DNA of 64,000 nt from Bacillus sp. B15-48 (GTDB taxonomy: Bacteria > Bacillota > Bacilli > Bacillales > Cytobacillaceae), in NCBI RefSeq assembly GCF_016879755.1, contig NZ_WOFU01000001.1, positions 1,116,001 to 1,180,000 of the forward strand. The letters run 5' to 3'. Positions 1 to 8,076 of the stretch are shown piece by piece. Under the pieces are notes generated by a model that searched no databases, had not been told where the DNA came from, and worked only from the letters and a program-made list of their open reading frames with translations. Position 1 is the first letter of the stretch. Every line of letters begins with the position of its first letter. Both the position numbers and the translations under genes were made by a program.

Positions 1-339
1 ATTGGCATAAGTTGTAATGTCACTATGGGTTACCCCATGTTCCTCAAAGCGTCTTTTCCAATAGGTTAAACTTGCTTCTGTTGGTACGAGTAAGCCAATC
101 TTTGTAATGGCATTTGTCCCGCGATGCGTTCTACCTCCTGCTGGAATTTCAAAAAATGATAATTCTGTACCTGGGCTCCCTGTTTTATCTCCGTAAAATA
201 AGTGATACATCGATGGCTCATCTTGGTTCACCGTTACTTTCACGCGACGTAAACCAAGCACATTTCGGTAAAAACGATTATTTTTACTCGCGTTTTTTGT
301 AATCATTGAAATGTGATGATGCCCTGGAATTATGAACAT
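1..339 (-). CDS. Ring-cleaving dioxygenase, VOC/glyoxalase family (partial, N-terminal 113 residues)
   Basis: The gene runs off the left edge of the window. It begins MFIIPGHHHISMITKNA, preceded by a strong ribosome site (AAAGGAGGA). HHHISMIT at the start is the first metal-ligand strand of the vicinal-oxygen-chelate fold. The next strands (NRFYRNVLGLRRVK, then MYHLFYGDKTGSPGTELSFFE) match the hydroquinone-specific extradiol dioxygenases MhqA/MhqO of Bacillus. Those enzymes open the ring of quinone-like compounds in the cytoplasm. It lies 92 bp downstream of a MarR-type gene on the same strand, which supports a quinone-stress pair. The exact paralogue cannot be decided from a partial sequence. 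Confidence 0.8.
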   Translation of the reverse strand, partial: MFIIPGHHHISMITKNASKNNRFYRNVLGLRRVKVTVNQDEPSMYHLFYGDKTGSPGTELSFFEIPAGGRTHRGTNAITKIGLLVPTEASLTYWKRRFEEHGVTHSDITTYAN

Positions 340-431
340 AGATCCTTCCTCCTTTACTTTCAGTTTACTAATCAAGTGATAGTTTTAAAAAAATTAGTGG
401 CATTGAATTTCCGCCACATGTAGTCGGGTTC

Positions 432-869
432 TTAATTTTCTATTTTATTTTCGGTATTTTTTTGTAACTTAGTCATGAGCATATATAGTGTTTTCTGCTC
501 TTCCTCTGTCAAACACTCATTGACAATCGACGTTTGGAAAGTTAGTTGGTGTTCAAAAACTTCAACCATTTTATCTTCCCCTGTTTTCGTCAAGGTAATC
601 CATTTCGTTTTCCAGTCCTGCTTACGCTGGATATACCCCTCTTGCTCAAGTCGAGTGAGCATACGTGAAATTCCACCTTCCGTCACGGTTACTTTTACAG
701 CCAGCTGACTTTGGGTGATCGGCTGATAAGTTGATACCTGATTTAGTACATCAAACTGAGCAGCCGTAATCCCAAATTGTTTTAAGAATTCATTCGATAG
801 TAAATTACTTTGATGTGTAAAACGAGCAATGCGCAACCATATTAGGGACCCAAGTGTATTTTTTCTCAT
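432..869 (-). CDS. mhqR: MarR-family regulator, MhqR-like
   Basis: This is a 145-residue winged-helix protein of the usual MarR length. Helices near residues 35-75 ([35 protein letters not shown]) form the DNA-reading unit, and [13 protein letters not shown] is the wing. The start [27 protein letters not shown] resembles MhqR of B. subtilis, which represses dioxygenase and azoreductase genes until quinones appear. The downstream ring-cleaving dioxygenase fits that role. The mhqR name is inferred from similarity plus neighbourhood; another MarR subgroup remains possible. Confidence 0.72.
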   Translation of the reverse strand: MRKNTLGSLIWLRIARFTHQSNLLSNEFLKQFGITAAQFDVLNQVSTYQPITQSQLAVKVTVTEGGISRMLTRLEQEGYIQRKQDWKTKWITLTKTGEDKMVEVFEHQLTFQTSIVNECLTEEEQKTLYMLMTKLQKNTENKIEN

Positions 870-931
870 TATGACTCACTCCCTTTCGTTACCATCACTT
901 TACACATCAAGCGAAGGAAATGCAAGAAAAA

Positions 932-942
932 TATCTCGAATT
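932..942. promoter_or_regulatory. Possible MhqR operator half-site
   Basis: TATCTCGAATT lies about 63 bp upstream of the mhqR start. It matches the left arm and centre of the inverted repeat reported for MhqR (TATCTCGAATTCGAGATA). The right arm is poorly conserved here (AAAATA), so this is only a candidate for autoregulation. Confidence 0.3.
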
Positions 943-1065
943 AAAAATATTTTTTACACATCTCTTCATTTCATAAACACGGAAGCCGTTTCAATCATAG
1001 CAAGTATAGATAAGTTATTTGAAACAAATAGTATAACTAGTGAAATCCAAAAGGAGGTGGCTACA

Positions 1066-1245
1066 ATGAACCCACATCGAGCAAAAGAAATTGCTTCTTC
1101 GCCAATTATGGCTAATGTAACCTATAATGGAGAGAACATTTACATTGAGCACGTGGATGAACAAAATGGAACAGCTACAATCCATTCTCTTAATGAACCA
1201 AATAATAAACAAAGTGTTTCCGTAACAAGCTTAAATGAACAATAA
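1066..1245 (+). CDS. sspH: H-type small acid-soluble spore protein
   Basis: The protein has 59 residues, starting MNPHRAKEIASSPIMANV and containing a central IEHVDEQNGTA segment. Both match the SspH family of minor DNA-associated spore-core proteins (about 59 residues). The ATG follows an excellent ribosome site (AAAAGGAGGTGG) at 1050-1060. A longer in-frame reading exists upstream but lacks such a site. A rho-independent terminator follows directly, so the gene is monocistronic. In known species it is expressed in the forespore; no sporulation promoter was confidently identified. It shows that the organism forms endospores. Confidence 0.85.
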   Translation: MNPHRAKEIASSPIMANVTYNGENIYIEHVDEQNGTATIHSLNEPNNKQSVSVTSLNEQ

Positions 1246-1269
1246 TATAGGTATTTCCCGATAATGAGA

Positions 1270-1315
1270 AGCTGACTCAAAAGGCCGTTATGAACGACTG
1301 TTTTGGGTCAGCTTT
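1270..1315 (+). terminator. Terminator of sspH
   Basis: A 13-bp stem (AGCTGACTCAAAA / TTTTGGGTCAGCT, one G-T pair) is followed by TTTCCCTT. Confidence 0.75.
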
Positions 1316-1323
1316 CCCTTAAA

Positions 1324-1339
1324 TGTTCCACGTGAAACA
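1324..1339 (+). other. parS: parS centromere site (Spo0J/ParB binding)
   Basis: TGTTCCACGTGAAACA fits the 16-bp Bacillus parS consensus TGTTNCACGTGAAACA at every position. It is intergenic, between the sspH terminator and narK. It is the exact reverse complement of the site inside walK at 49969-49984. ParB loads at such sites to spread and to recruit condensin for origin segregation. Confidence 0.88.
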
Positions 1340-1439
1340 TGAATGATTTTGTCACATATCCCCTTCCCCTCACTAATAAGAATAGATTCTTTCTGTTATA
1401 CAGAAGATAAAATGATTATTTATTGAAAGAGGTTAGAGG

Positions 1440-2756
1440 ATGAATTATTGGAATCCGAATGATGTGAGGTTTTGGGAGTCTGAGGGGCGAAAAATTGCCA
1501 ATCGGAATTTATCGATATCGATTCTGAATTTACTGATTGCATTCAGTGTTTGGCAAATTTGGTCCATTTTATCCCTACAGTTGATTGATGCTGGGTTTAA
1601 TTATACGACTGAACAAGTGTATTCCTTAGCAGCGATTCCAGCTTTAACAGGAGCTTTAGTTAGGGTTTTTTACTCAATAGGCGTAACCTATACAGGCGGG
1701 AAAACGTGGACAATTTTTTCTACACTTATTCTTCTCATCCCAGTAGTAGGCATTGGATTTGCGTTACAAAATCCCGATACCCCCTACACAACGATGGCAA
1801 TTCTTGCTGCGCTGTGCGGGTTTGGCGGTGGGAACTTTGCCTCCTCGATGGCAGCGATTGGACCGTTTTTCCCGAAAACAAAACAAGGATCTGCTTTAGG
1901 AATCAACGGTGGCTTAGGCAATCTTGGCGTCAGCCTCTCCCAACTTCTCATTCCGCTTGTGATTACTTTCCCACTTTTCGGGGCACTGGCGGGCGCACCA
2001 CAAACCATTACAGTTGGGAACCGAACAGCCAACGTTTGGTTGCAAAACGGTGCCTTCATTTGGGTGATTCCCATCCTTATTTTTGCCGTAATGGCGATGT
2101 TCGGCATGACCAATCTTCCTTTAGAAAAGCCGAAGCTAAAAAGGCAGCTAAAAGTTTTTCAAAGGAAGCATATGTATTTAATTACGATACTATATATTAT
2201 GTCTTTCGGATCGTTTATCGGCTATTCTGCTGCTTTTCCTTTATTATTAAAAGGAACATTCCCAGAAATAAACACCATCCAAATCGTATTTATTGGTCCG
2301 TTATTAGGCGCATTAGGCCGCCCTGTTGGTGGTTATCTCGCCGATAAGTTTGGCGGAGCAAAAGTATCTCTCATTGATATTGGTTTTATGGTGATTGGTA
2401 TCATCGGGGTTCTCCATTTTATAAGCCCAAATGGACGAAGCTTTATTGGGTTTTTTCTGTCTTTTCTATTATTATTTGCTGCTGGAGGAATTGCAAATGG
2501 CTCGATTTTCACCTTGTTTCCAATTATCTTTGGGGCTACTGAATCACCAGCGGCAATTGGTTTTGCCTCGGCAATAGGAGCGTTTGGCGGGTTCTTCATT
2601 CCACAACTATTCGGCTGGTCCATCCAACATACGGGCGATGTCAGCGTTGCGCTTTATCTATTTATTATCTACTATTTATTATGCGCAGCGATTATCTGGA
2701 TTTATTACACCCGTGAGAACGCCGACATCCCAGTTGACTCATTACGAACACAGTAG
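1440..2756 (+). CDS. narK: NarK-type nitrate/nitrite transporter (MFS)
   Basis: This is a 438-residue polytopic membrane protein with about 12 hydrophobic segments. It carries the family's glycine-rich nitrate signature (GFGGGNFASSMAAIGPFF, near residue 125) and the N-terminal arginine-bearing helix pair typical of nitrate/nitrite porters. RPVGGYLADKFGG is the conserved loop of the second half. It probably moves nitrate in or exchanges nitrite at the cell membrane. No nitrate reductase gene lies in the window, so whether it serves respiration or assimilation is open. A ribosome site (AGAGGTTAGAGG) precedes the ATG. Confidence 0.82.
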   Translation: MNYWNPNDVRFWESEGRKIANRNLSISILNLLIAFSVWQIWSILSLQLIDAGFNYTTEQVYSLAAIPALTGALVRVFYSIGVTYTGGKTWTIFSTLILLIPVVGIGFALQNPDTPYTTMAILAALCGFGGGNFASSMAAIGPFFPKTKQGSALGINGGLGNLGVSLSQLLIPLVITFPLFGALAGAPQTITVGNRTANVWLQNGAFIWVIPILIFAVMAMFGMTNLPLEKPKLKRQLKVFQRKHMYLITILYIMSFGSFIGYSAAFPLLLKGTFPEINTIQIVFIGPLLGALGRPVGGYLADKFGGAKVSLIDIGFMVIGIIGVLHFISPNGRSFIGFFLSFLLLFAAGGIANGSIFTLFPIIFGATESPAAIGFASAIGAFGGFFIPQLFGWSIQHTGDVSVALYLFIIYYLLCAAIIWIYYTRENADIPVDSLRTQ

Positions 2757-2817
2757 CTAAAGTTCCGTTGTCCAGTATGGTTTATGAAAATGTCTAGGAA
2801 AGCATCTCAATTAAAAA

Positions 2818-2856
2818 ATCACCCAAACTGATAACAACTGGTTTGGGTGATCGTAC
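2818..2856 (-). terminator. Terminator between narK and the sodium channel gene
   Basis: The stem ATCACCCAAAC / GTTTGGGTGAT lies between convergent genes. Read on the minus strand it is followed by a T-rich run, so it mainly ends the channel transcript. Confidence 0.75.
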
Positions 2857-2861
2857 GTACC

Positions 2862-3647
2862 TTATTTTTTATTTTGTTCCAACAGAATTTGTTTAATCTC
2901 TCCAATATCATTCTTCAATGCTTCGTTTTCGCTGAACAATCGCTCCATTTGTTCTACACGGATGCCTTCATCCTCCTGGCCTAAATAGCTTAAAATCACT
3001 GCAACGACAAGGTTTAAAATAACGAGCGCGCCAATGATAATGAAAGAAACAAAGTAGAGCCACGACCAAGGAACTTCACTCATCACCGGTCTTGCAACCT
3101 GACTAGCCCACGATTCAAATGTAACAACCTGCATCAATGTAAAGAGCGAAGTATGAAAGCTCCCAAAATACTCATACGGAAGCACCTCGCTAAAAAAGGT
3201 CGTCCCAATGATTGCATAAATGGAAAAAATCAAAATGGATAGTCCTAAAATTCCCGTTAACGCAGGGACCGATTTCATTAACGAATCAATGATTTTTCGT
3301 AAAGCCGGGATTGCCGGGATCATCCTTAATAAACGCAAAACCCTAATTAACCTAAGCACACTTACAAATGGGGATGCGTAAAATACTAAACTCCCTAAGA
3401 CAATTGTAAAATCAAACCAATTCCAGCGATCAGAGAAATACCCTTTCAAGCCAAGGCCAACCATTTTTAAAAACAGTTCGACGACAAAAATCCAGACGAT
3501 AATTTTATCTAAAAATAACAAAAGCTGATTGCCTTCATCATACGTCTCAGCAACGATAATTAATCCATTTAAAAAAATGATTCCAATAACAATCGGTTGA
3601 AAATATTTATGATCAACCAATTTTCTAATATTCGCTCTCAGTTCCAT
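2862..3647 (-). CDS. Voltage-gated sodium channel, NaChBac/BacNav family
   Basis: The protein has 261 residues and a single six-helix (S1-S6) channel domain. S4 carries arginines at every third position (R99, R102, R105, R108). The pore loop holds the selectivity filter TFESWAS (176-182), nearly the NaChBac TLESWAS; the acidic residue and the SW pair mark a Na+-selective BacNav channel that works as a tetramer. S6 (IIIGALVILNLVVAVIL) is followed by an acidic linker and a short helical tail ending LLEQNKK, the C-terminal coiled coil of this family. Known relatives serve Na+ entry, motility and pH homeostasis in alkaliphilic Bacillus. No flagellar genes are nearby. Confidence 0.88.
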   Translation of the reverse strand: MELRANIRKLVDHKYFQPIVIGIIFLNGLIIVAETYDEGNQLLLFLDKIIVWIFVVELFLKMVGLGLKGYFSDRWNWFDFTIVLGSLVFYASPFVSVLRLIRVLRLLRMIPAIPALRKIIDSLMKSVPALTGILGLSILIFSIYAIIGTTFFSEVLPYEYFGSFHTSLFTLMQVVTFESWASQVARPVMSEVPWSWLYFVSFIIIGALVILNLVVAVILSYLGQEDEGIRVEQMERLFSENEALKNDIGEIKQILLEQNKK

Positions 3648-3892
3648 CTTTCCCCTCCATTAAATCGATCCTCTGTTTTTTTCCTATAGGCTGATTTCCA
3701 TTATACTTTCAACAACCATTTTAAATCATTTTACCGTTTTAATCTCATAAAATCGATTGATAAGGGGTAATTCCCTTCCCTTTTCTCCTATCTCACTAAC
3801 TGCCCACTAAAGAATCATTTAAATATGCCATTATTTTTTTTCTTAACCTATTGATATTTTAATTATTAGTTGTTAATCTAGAGAAGCGTTAG

Positions 3893-4308
3893 TTGGAAAG
3901 CTACTATTCAGTATATCTTGAGTCTTTCCAAGCAGATAATTTTGACCACTTCCTTGCGGGAGTTAAGGCCATACGGACAGCCGGGTCAAATGCCGATTGG
4001 CAACCTTAGTTGCTTATTGATTGAGTTAAAAGCTCAACTTTTATAAGTTGGTTACTTTAACAACCAGTGCATACGCACATCAACTTGTGAAACGGTCAAT
4101 AAGAGTGGTAAAAGTAATTATTTGCTATATAGACTCTGATCTTTTAAAGATATATTTTGAATATTAAAGAGCTTATTAATCGTCTATTTATATTAATAGA
4201 CGCCTACACATGACATTTTTGTCATTGTTCTTTCATGCTTTTTTAATATGAATAATTATATCTAAGCAAGTGTTGTGCGCAAATAGGCGTTTTTCACTTG
4301 CTTTTTTG
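3893..4308 (+). promoter_or_regulatory. Structured 5' leader with terminator, candidate cis-regulatory RNA of unknown class
   Basis: The 700-bp gap before the polyamine genes can fold into many helices. They are TTGGAAAG/CTTTCCAA (3893-3900 with 3924-3931); a three-way junction closed by TTTGACC/GGTCAAA (3941-3947 with 3984-3990) that holds hairpins ACTTCC-TTGC-GGGAGT and GGC...GCC; GCAAC/GTTGC; TTGAG/CTCAA; and a second junction AAGTTG/CAACTT (4045-4050 with 4081-4086) that holds GGTT/AACC and GTGC-ATAC-GCAC. Both junctions present a CATACG loop. A terminator hairpin at 4264-4308 sits before the start codon, as in attenuating riboswitches. It matches none of the riboswitch consensus sequences I know (SAM, guanidine, cyclic dinucleotides, lysine, T-box). 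Confidence 0.45.
4264..4308 (+). terminator. Attenuator-type terminator upstream of the carboxynorspermidine genes
   Basis: The stem AAGCAAGTG / CACTTGCTT has a 22-nt loop and is followed by TTTTG. It ends about 40 bp before the next start codon on the same strand. No complete upstream gene on this strand needs terminating, so it probably acts on the leader RNA. Confidence 0.65.
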
Positions 4309-4350
4309 TTGTGTTTTGGCAAATTCTATTTAAGTTAGGAGAGATTGTGA

Positions 4351-5583
4351 ATGGGAAAAGCACTCATTATCGGTTGTGGTGGAGTGGCCTCTGTGGCTAT
4401 CCATAAATGTGTTCAAAACAGTGATGTATTTGAGGAAATTTGTATCGCTAGTCGAACAAAATCAAAATGTGATGACCTTAAAGCGAAACTTGATGGAGGT
4501 AAAACAAAAATTACCACTGCACAGGTGGATGCCAATAATGTTGATGAGTTAATCGCACTTATCGAAGAAGTGAAACCAGATATCGTTATGAACTTAGCTT
4601 TACCTTACCAAGACTTAACGATTATGGATGCTTGTCTAGCAACAAAAACACATTATATGGATACAGCTAATTATGAACCGGAAGATACGGCAAAATTTGA
4701 ATATAAATGGCAATGGGAGTATCGCGAGCGCTTTGAAAAAGCGGGAATTACTGCCCTTTTAGGCAGCGGTTTTGACCCAGGTGTAACTGGCGTCTTCTCC
4801 GCTCATGCATTAAAACATCATTTTGATGAAATTGAATACATCGACATTCTTGACTGTAATGCAGGTGACCATGGGTACCCGTTTGCCACAAACTTCAACC
4901 CTGAAATCAATATTCGTGAAGTTTCTGCAAACGGTAGATATTGGGAAAATGGCGAGTGGATTGAAACACAACCGATGGAAATTAAACGCGTCTATAATTT
5001 CCCTGAAGTTGGTGAAAAAGACATGTATCTTCTTTACCATGAAGAACTTGAATCGCTTGCAGTGAACATTCCAGGAATTAAGCGAATTCGCTTCTTCATG
5101 ACTTTTGGCCAAAGCTACCTTACTCACTTAAAATGTCTTGAGAATGTTGGCATGACATCGATTGAGCCGATTGAATACGAAGGGAAACAAATCATCCCGC
5201 TTCAGTTCTTGAAAGCAGTATTACCGGATCCAGCATCGCTTGGACCACGTACAAAAGGAAAAACAAACATCGGTTGTATTTTCAAAGGGAAAAAAGACGG
5301 CAAAGAGAAAACCTATTATGTATACAATGTCTGCGACCACGAAGAATGTTACAAAGAAGTCGGTTCCCAAGCCGTGTCTTATACAACAGGTGTTCCAGCG
5401 ATGATCGGTGCGATGTTGGTTATGACTGGGAAGTGGAATAAACCAGGCGTATATAATATTGAAGAATTTGATCCAGATCCATTCATGGAAGCATTGAATA
5501 AATGGGGACTGCCATGGCAAGAAGACCATAATCCAGTGCTTGTCGATAACGAGACGATCAAAGCACCGGAGCCGGTTCGTTAA
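4351..5583 (+). CDS. Carboxynorspermidine/carboxyspermidine dehydrogenase (saccharopine dehydrogenase family)
   Basis: The protein has 410 residues. The N-terminus MGKALIIGCGGVASVAIHK is a dinucleotide-binding Rossmann motif (GxGGxxS). MNLALPYQDLTIMDACL, HYMDTANYEPED and LLGSGFDPGVTGVFSAHA follow the saccharopine-reductase-like family that condenses a diamine with aspartate semialdehyde. The gene directly after it encodes the matching decarboxylase (1-bp gap), which assigns it to the aspartate-semialdehyde route to norspermidine or spermidine in the cytoplasm. The start is fixed by TTAGGAGAG eight bases upstream. Which diamine is used (diaminopropane or putrescine) cannot be told from sequence. 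Confidence 0.85.
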   Translation: MGKALIIGCGGVASVAIHKCVQNSDVFEEICIASRTKSKCDDLKAKLDGGKTKITTAQVDANNVDELIALIEEVKPDIVMNLALPYQDLTIMDACLATKTHYMDTANYEPEDTAKFEYKWQWEYRERFEKAGITALLGSGFDPGVTGVFSAHALKHHFDEIEYIDILDCNAGDHGYPFATNFNPEINIREVSANGRYWENGEWIETQPMEIKRVYNFPEVGEKDMYLLYHEELESLAVNIPGIKRIRFFMTFGQSYLTHLKCLENVGMTSIEPIEYEGKQIIPLQFLKAVLPDPASLGPRTKGKTNIGCIFKGKKDGKEKTYYVYNVCDHEECYKEVGSQAVSYTTGVPAMIGAMLVMTGKWNKPGVYNIEEFDPDPFMEALNKWGLPWQEDHNPVLVDNETIKAPEPVR

Positions 5584-5584
5584 A

Positions 5585-6712
5585 ATGAAATTTGAAGAAT
5601 TACCAACCCCTTGTTATGTCGTCGATGAAGAGCTTCTGGAGAAAAATCTGAAAATCCTAAACGGAGTTATGCAACGTACAGGATGTAAAATTGTTTTAGC
5701 ACAAAAAGCATTTTCTATGCATTCGCTCTACCCAATGATTGGCGAGTATTTAAGTGGAACAACTGCAAGTGGCTTACTTGAAGCCCGCCTTGGTTATGAG
5801 GAAATGGGGAAAGAAAATCATGTCTTTTCCCCTGCCTACCGTGAGGATGAAATCGATGAGATTATTTCTATCTGCGATCATATCATCTTTAATTCTTTCT
5901 CACAGTTAGAAAAATTTAAAGAAAAAGCCATAAAAGCTGGCAGAAGCATAGGCTTGCGCATTAACCCTGAATGCTCCACACAAATTGGGCATGCCATTTA
6001 TGATCCGTGTACACCTGGTTCACGTTTTGGCGTCACGATTGAGCATTTCCGTCCTGATTTGCTTGATGGAGTTGACGGGTTGCATTTCCATACCCTTTGT
6101 CAACAAAACTCAGACGATCTAGAAACAACTTTAAATGCAGTTGAAGAAAAGTTTGGCCCATGGCTTTCACAAATGAAATGGATCAACTTTGGTGGCGGAC
6201 ATCATATTACTCGTGAAGATTATGATATCCCTCGTCTGGAAAAATGCATTAAGAGAATGCAAGAGAAATACGAATTGGAAGTCTATCTTGAACCAGGAGA
6301 AGCTGTGGCGTTAAATGCCGGCTATTTAATTACAACGGTTCTTGATACGATTCAAAACGGAATGGAAATTGCCATTCTTGATACTTCTGCGTCATGTCAT
6401 ATGCCTGATGTATTAGAAATGCCTTATCGTCCCCCACTATTTGGTTCAGGCGAAGTTGGTGAAAAGCCTTACTCGTATCGACTTGGAGGACAAACATGTC
6501 TTACAGGTGATGTGATTGGCGATTATTCATTTGACCAACCATTAAAAAGTGGCGACCGTTTAGTTTTCGGCGATATGGCCATCTACACAATGGTGAAGAA
6601 TACGACTTTTAATGGCATGCCATTGCCGGCGATTGCGGTTAAAAAGAAAGATGGCGACTGCGAACTCGTCCGTCAATTCGGCTATCAAGATTTCAAAATG
6701 AGGCTTGCTTAA
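5585..6712 (+). CDS. nspC: Carboxynorspermidine decarboxylase
   Basis: The protein has 375 residues and is a PLP enzyme of the alanine-racemase fold (group IV decarboxylases). AQKAFSMHSLYP near residue 40 carries the PLP lysine. HFHTLCQQ, NFGGGHHIT and EPGEAVA bind the cofactor phosphate. SCHMPDVLEMPYRPPL and GQTCLTGDVIGDY are the NspC-specific active-site loops with the catalytic cysteine. The start chosen, MKFEELPTPCYVVDE, lies one base after the dehydrogenase stop, so translation is probably coupled. It removes CO2 from carboxy(nor)spermidine as the last step of the two-gene pathway. Confidence 0.88.
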   Translation: MKFEELPTPCYVVDEELLEKNLKILNGVMQRTGCKIVLAQKAFSMHSLYPMIGEYLSGTTASGLLEARLGYEEMGKENHVFSPAYREDEIDEIISICDHIIFNSFSQLEKFKEKAIKAGRSIGLRINPECSTQIGHAIYDPCTPGSRFGVTIEHFRPDLLDGVDGLHFHTLCQQNSDDLETTLNAVEEKFGPWLSQMKWINFGGGHHITREDYDIPRLEKCIKRMQEKYELEVYLEPGEAVALNAGYLITTVLDTIQNGMEIAILDTSASCHMPDVLEMPYRPPLFGSGEVGEKPYSYRLGGQTCLTGDVIGDYSFDQPLKSGDRLVFGDMAIYTMVKNTTFNGMPLPAIAVKKKDGDCELVRQFGYQDFKMRLA

Positions 6713-6778
6713 AAAGCATGGGATACAAATTTAACGGGTTCCGTTAACAATCGCAATTAGTAAAAACGTAATGCAAAA

Positions 6779-6815
6779 AGACCTTCAAATTGTACGGTAA
6801 TTTGGAGGTCTATTT
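6779..6815 (+). terminator. Terminator of the carboxynorspermidine operon
   Basis: The stem AGACCTTCAAATT / AATTTGGAGGTCT is followed by ATTTTAT. A smaller perfect hairpin (TTAACGG / CCGTTAA) sits at 6731-6747. Confidence 0.75.
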
Positions 6816-6974
6816 TATAACTAATGATGATACCTACACAATAATCCATTATTACTCGTATTCCCCCCTCTTCTCTATCCGAGAGTTTTATTTAATATTT
6901 CTCATAATTTAGACATGTTTCTCCAATATATTAGGTTATAATAAACAATAAAAGCATAAAAAGAGGATGATATT

Positions 6975-7226
6975 TTGTTATATAAGACATTGGAATTTAA
7001 AAATGCGGTTGGCCAGAAGTTGAAAGTGACTGAAATCCCTGTATTAACCATTGATCACCGTTATTACTTCACGATTCAAGGCCGTTTACAAATCTTTGTT
7101 TCATCCCTTTACAATAAACCACAAGTAAAAACCTGCTTTTCCTTTCGTGATTATTTACAGCGAAAAATGAAAGGTTCTGATTTCCTCGATTTATTTAGCG
7201 ATCCAGAGTTGAAAAGTAACGCTTAA
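6975..7226 (+). CDS. Small protein of unknown function
   Basis: The 83-residue reading frame starts at TTG, behind an AAGAGGATGAT ribosome site, and ends just before a long terminator. The protein is mixed charged and aromatic (HRYYFTIQGRLQIF, FSFRDYLQRKM) with no signal peptide or membrane segment. I do not recognise the family. The good ribosome site, the dedicated terminator and the lack of a better frame support a real gene. Confidence 0.55.
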   Translation: MLYKTLEFKNAVGQKLKVTEIPVLTIDHRYYFTIQGRLQIFVSSLYNKPQVKTCFSFRDYLQRKMKGSDFLDLFSDPELKSNA

Positions 7227-7257
7227 ACCAATCAAATAACAAAAAATAAGCTGTGAT

Positions 7258-7301
7258 AAACAGTTAAATCCAGCAGTCACTCCTGCTGGATTTAACTGTT
7301 T
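7258..7301. terminator. Bidirectional terminator
   Basis: A 19-bp perfect stem (AAACAGTTAAATCCAGCAG at 7258-7276 with its complement at 7283-7301) separates convergent genes. The right arm overlaps the stop codon of the YibE/F gene. Confidence 0.85.
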
Positions 7302-8076
7302 ATTCAATCGTCTCTTGTTTGTCTTTTGTTTTCAGTAAATAATAGGCAGTAATTGCCGAGGTAATCGGAATGACCAAAGCTACCCCCATTCCTGCACATA
7401 GAATGGTAATCATTTCAGCAGTAAATACCTTTGAATTTACGACCTCTCCGACCGAATAAAATAAATCTTTAAACCAAATAAGTAAGGCCAAATAGCCGCC
7501 AAAGAAGGCAAAAAATAGCGTATTTGCACTCGTCCCTAAAATATCTCTCCCAATACTTAATCCAGCTGTGAACAACTCTTTCCTACTAATATGGGGATTG
7601 TGATGATAGATTTCCCGCATAGGAGAAGAAATCGAAATCGCCGTATCGATAATTGCCCCAATTGTACTCATAATGATTACCGAAGCACCAATTTTAACAA
7701 AATCGACGCCAATATAATAAGAAAACATCCCCATTTCCTCTGATTCTTCTTCGCCAAATCCTTGAATCATCGCCATTTCTGTTATCATCACAATAAATAA
7801 AAGTAAAATGACAATGGTAATAATCGTAGAAATAAACGCGGTTTTCGTCTTGCTGTTTACTTCGTTAATGTAAAATAAATTGATCCAACTAATAACTGCA
7901 CAAGCGATCAATGTAAGAATGATTGGATCAAAACTTGGATTTGTCATAAACAGAATAGCAAGAAGCAACACTGCAAAATTTAAAAATAAAGCAATAAAAG
8001 ACTTTACTCCTTTTTTTCCACCAATAAAAGCCATTAATAGAAATAAAATCATTGCCAGCAATACTAATACATTCAT
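7300..8076 (-). CDS. YibE/F family membrane protein (second of pair)
   Basis: The protein has 258 residues with about seven hydrophobic segments. STIGAIIDTAISISSPMREI and GRDILGTSANTLFFAFFGG are the two conserved YibE/F blocks around residues 138-200. Its ATG overlaps the stop of the upstream family member (ATGA), so the two are co-translated and probably form one membrane complex. The biochemical role of the family is not established. It lacks the extracellular N-terminal domain of its partner. Confidence 0.78.
   Translation of the reverse strand: MNVLVLLAMILFLLMAFIGGKKGVKSFIALFLNFAVLLLAILFMTNPSFDPIILTLIACAVISWINLFYINEVNSKTKTAFISTIITIVILLLFIVMITEMAMIQGFGEEESEEMGMFSYYIGVDFVKIGASVIIMSTIGAIIDTAISISSPMREIYHHNPHISRKELFTAGLSIGRDILGTSANTLFFAFFGGYLALLIWFKDLFYSVGEVVNSKVFTAEMITILCAGMGVALVIPITSAITAYYLLKTKDKQETIE

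Noticed and set aside
3893-4308. SAM, T-box, guanidine, lysine or cyclic-dinucleotide riboswitch
   Set aside because: None of the consensus core motifs of these classes could be found in the leader.
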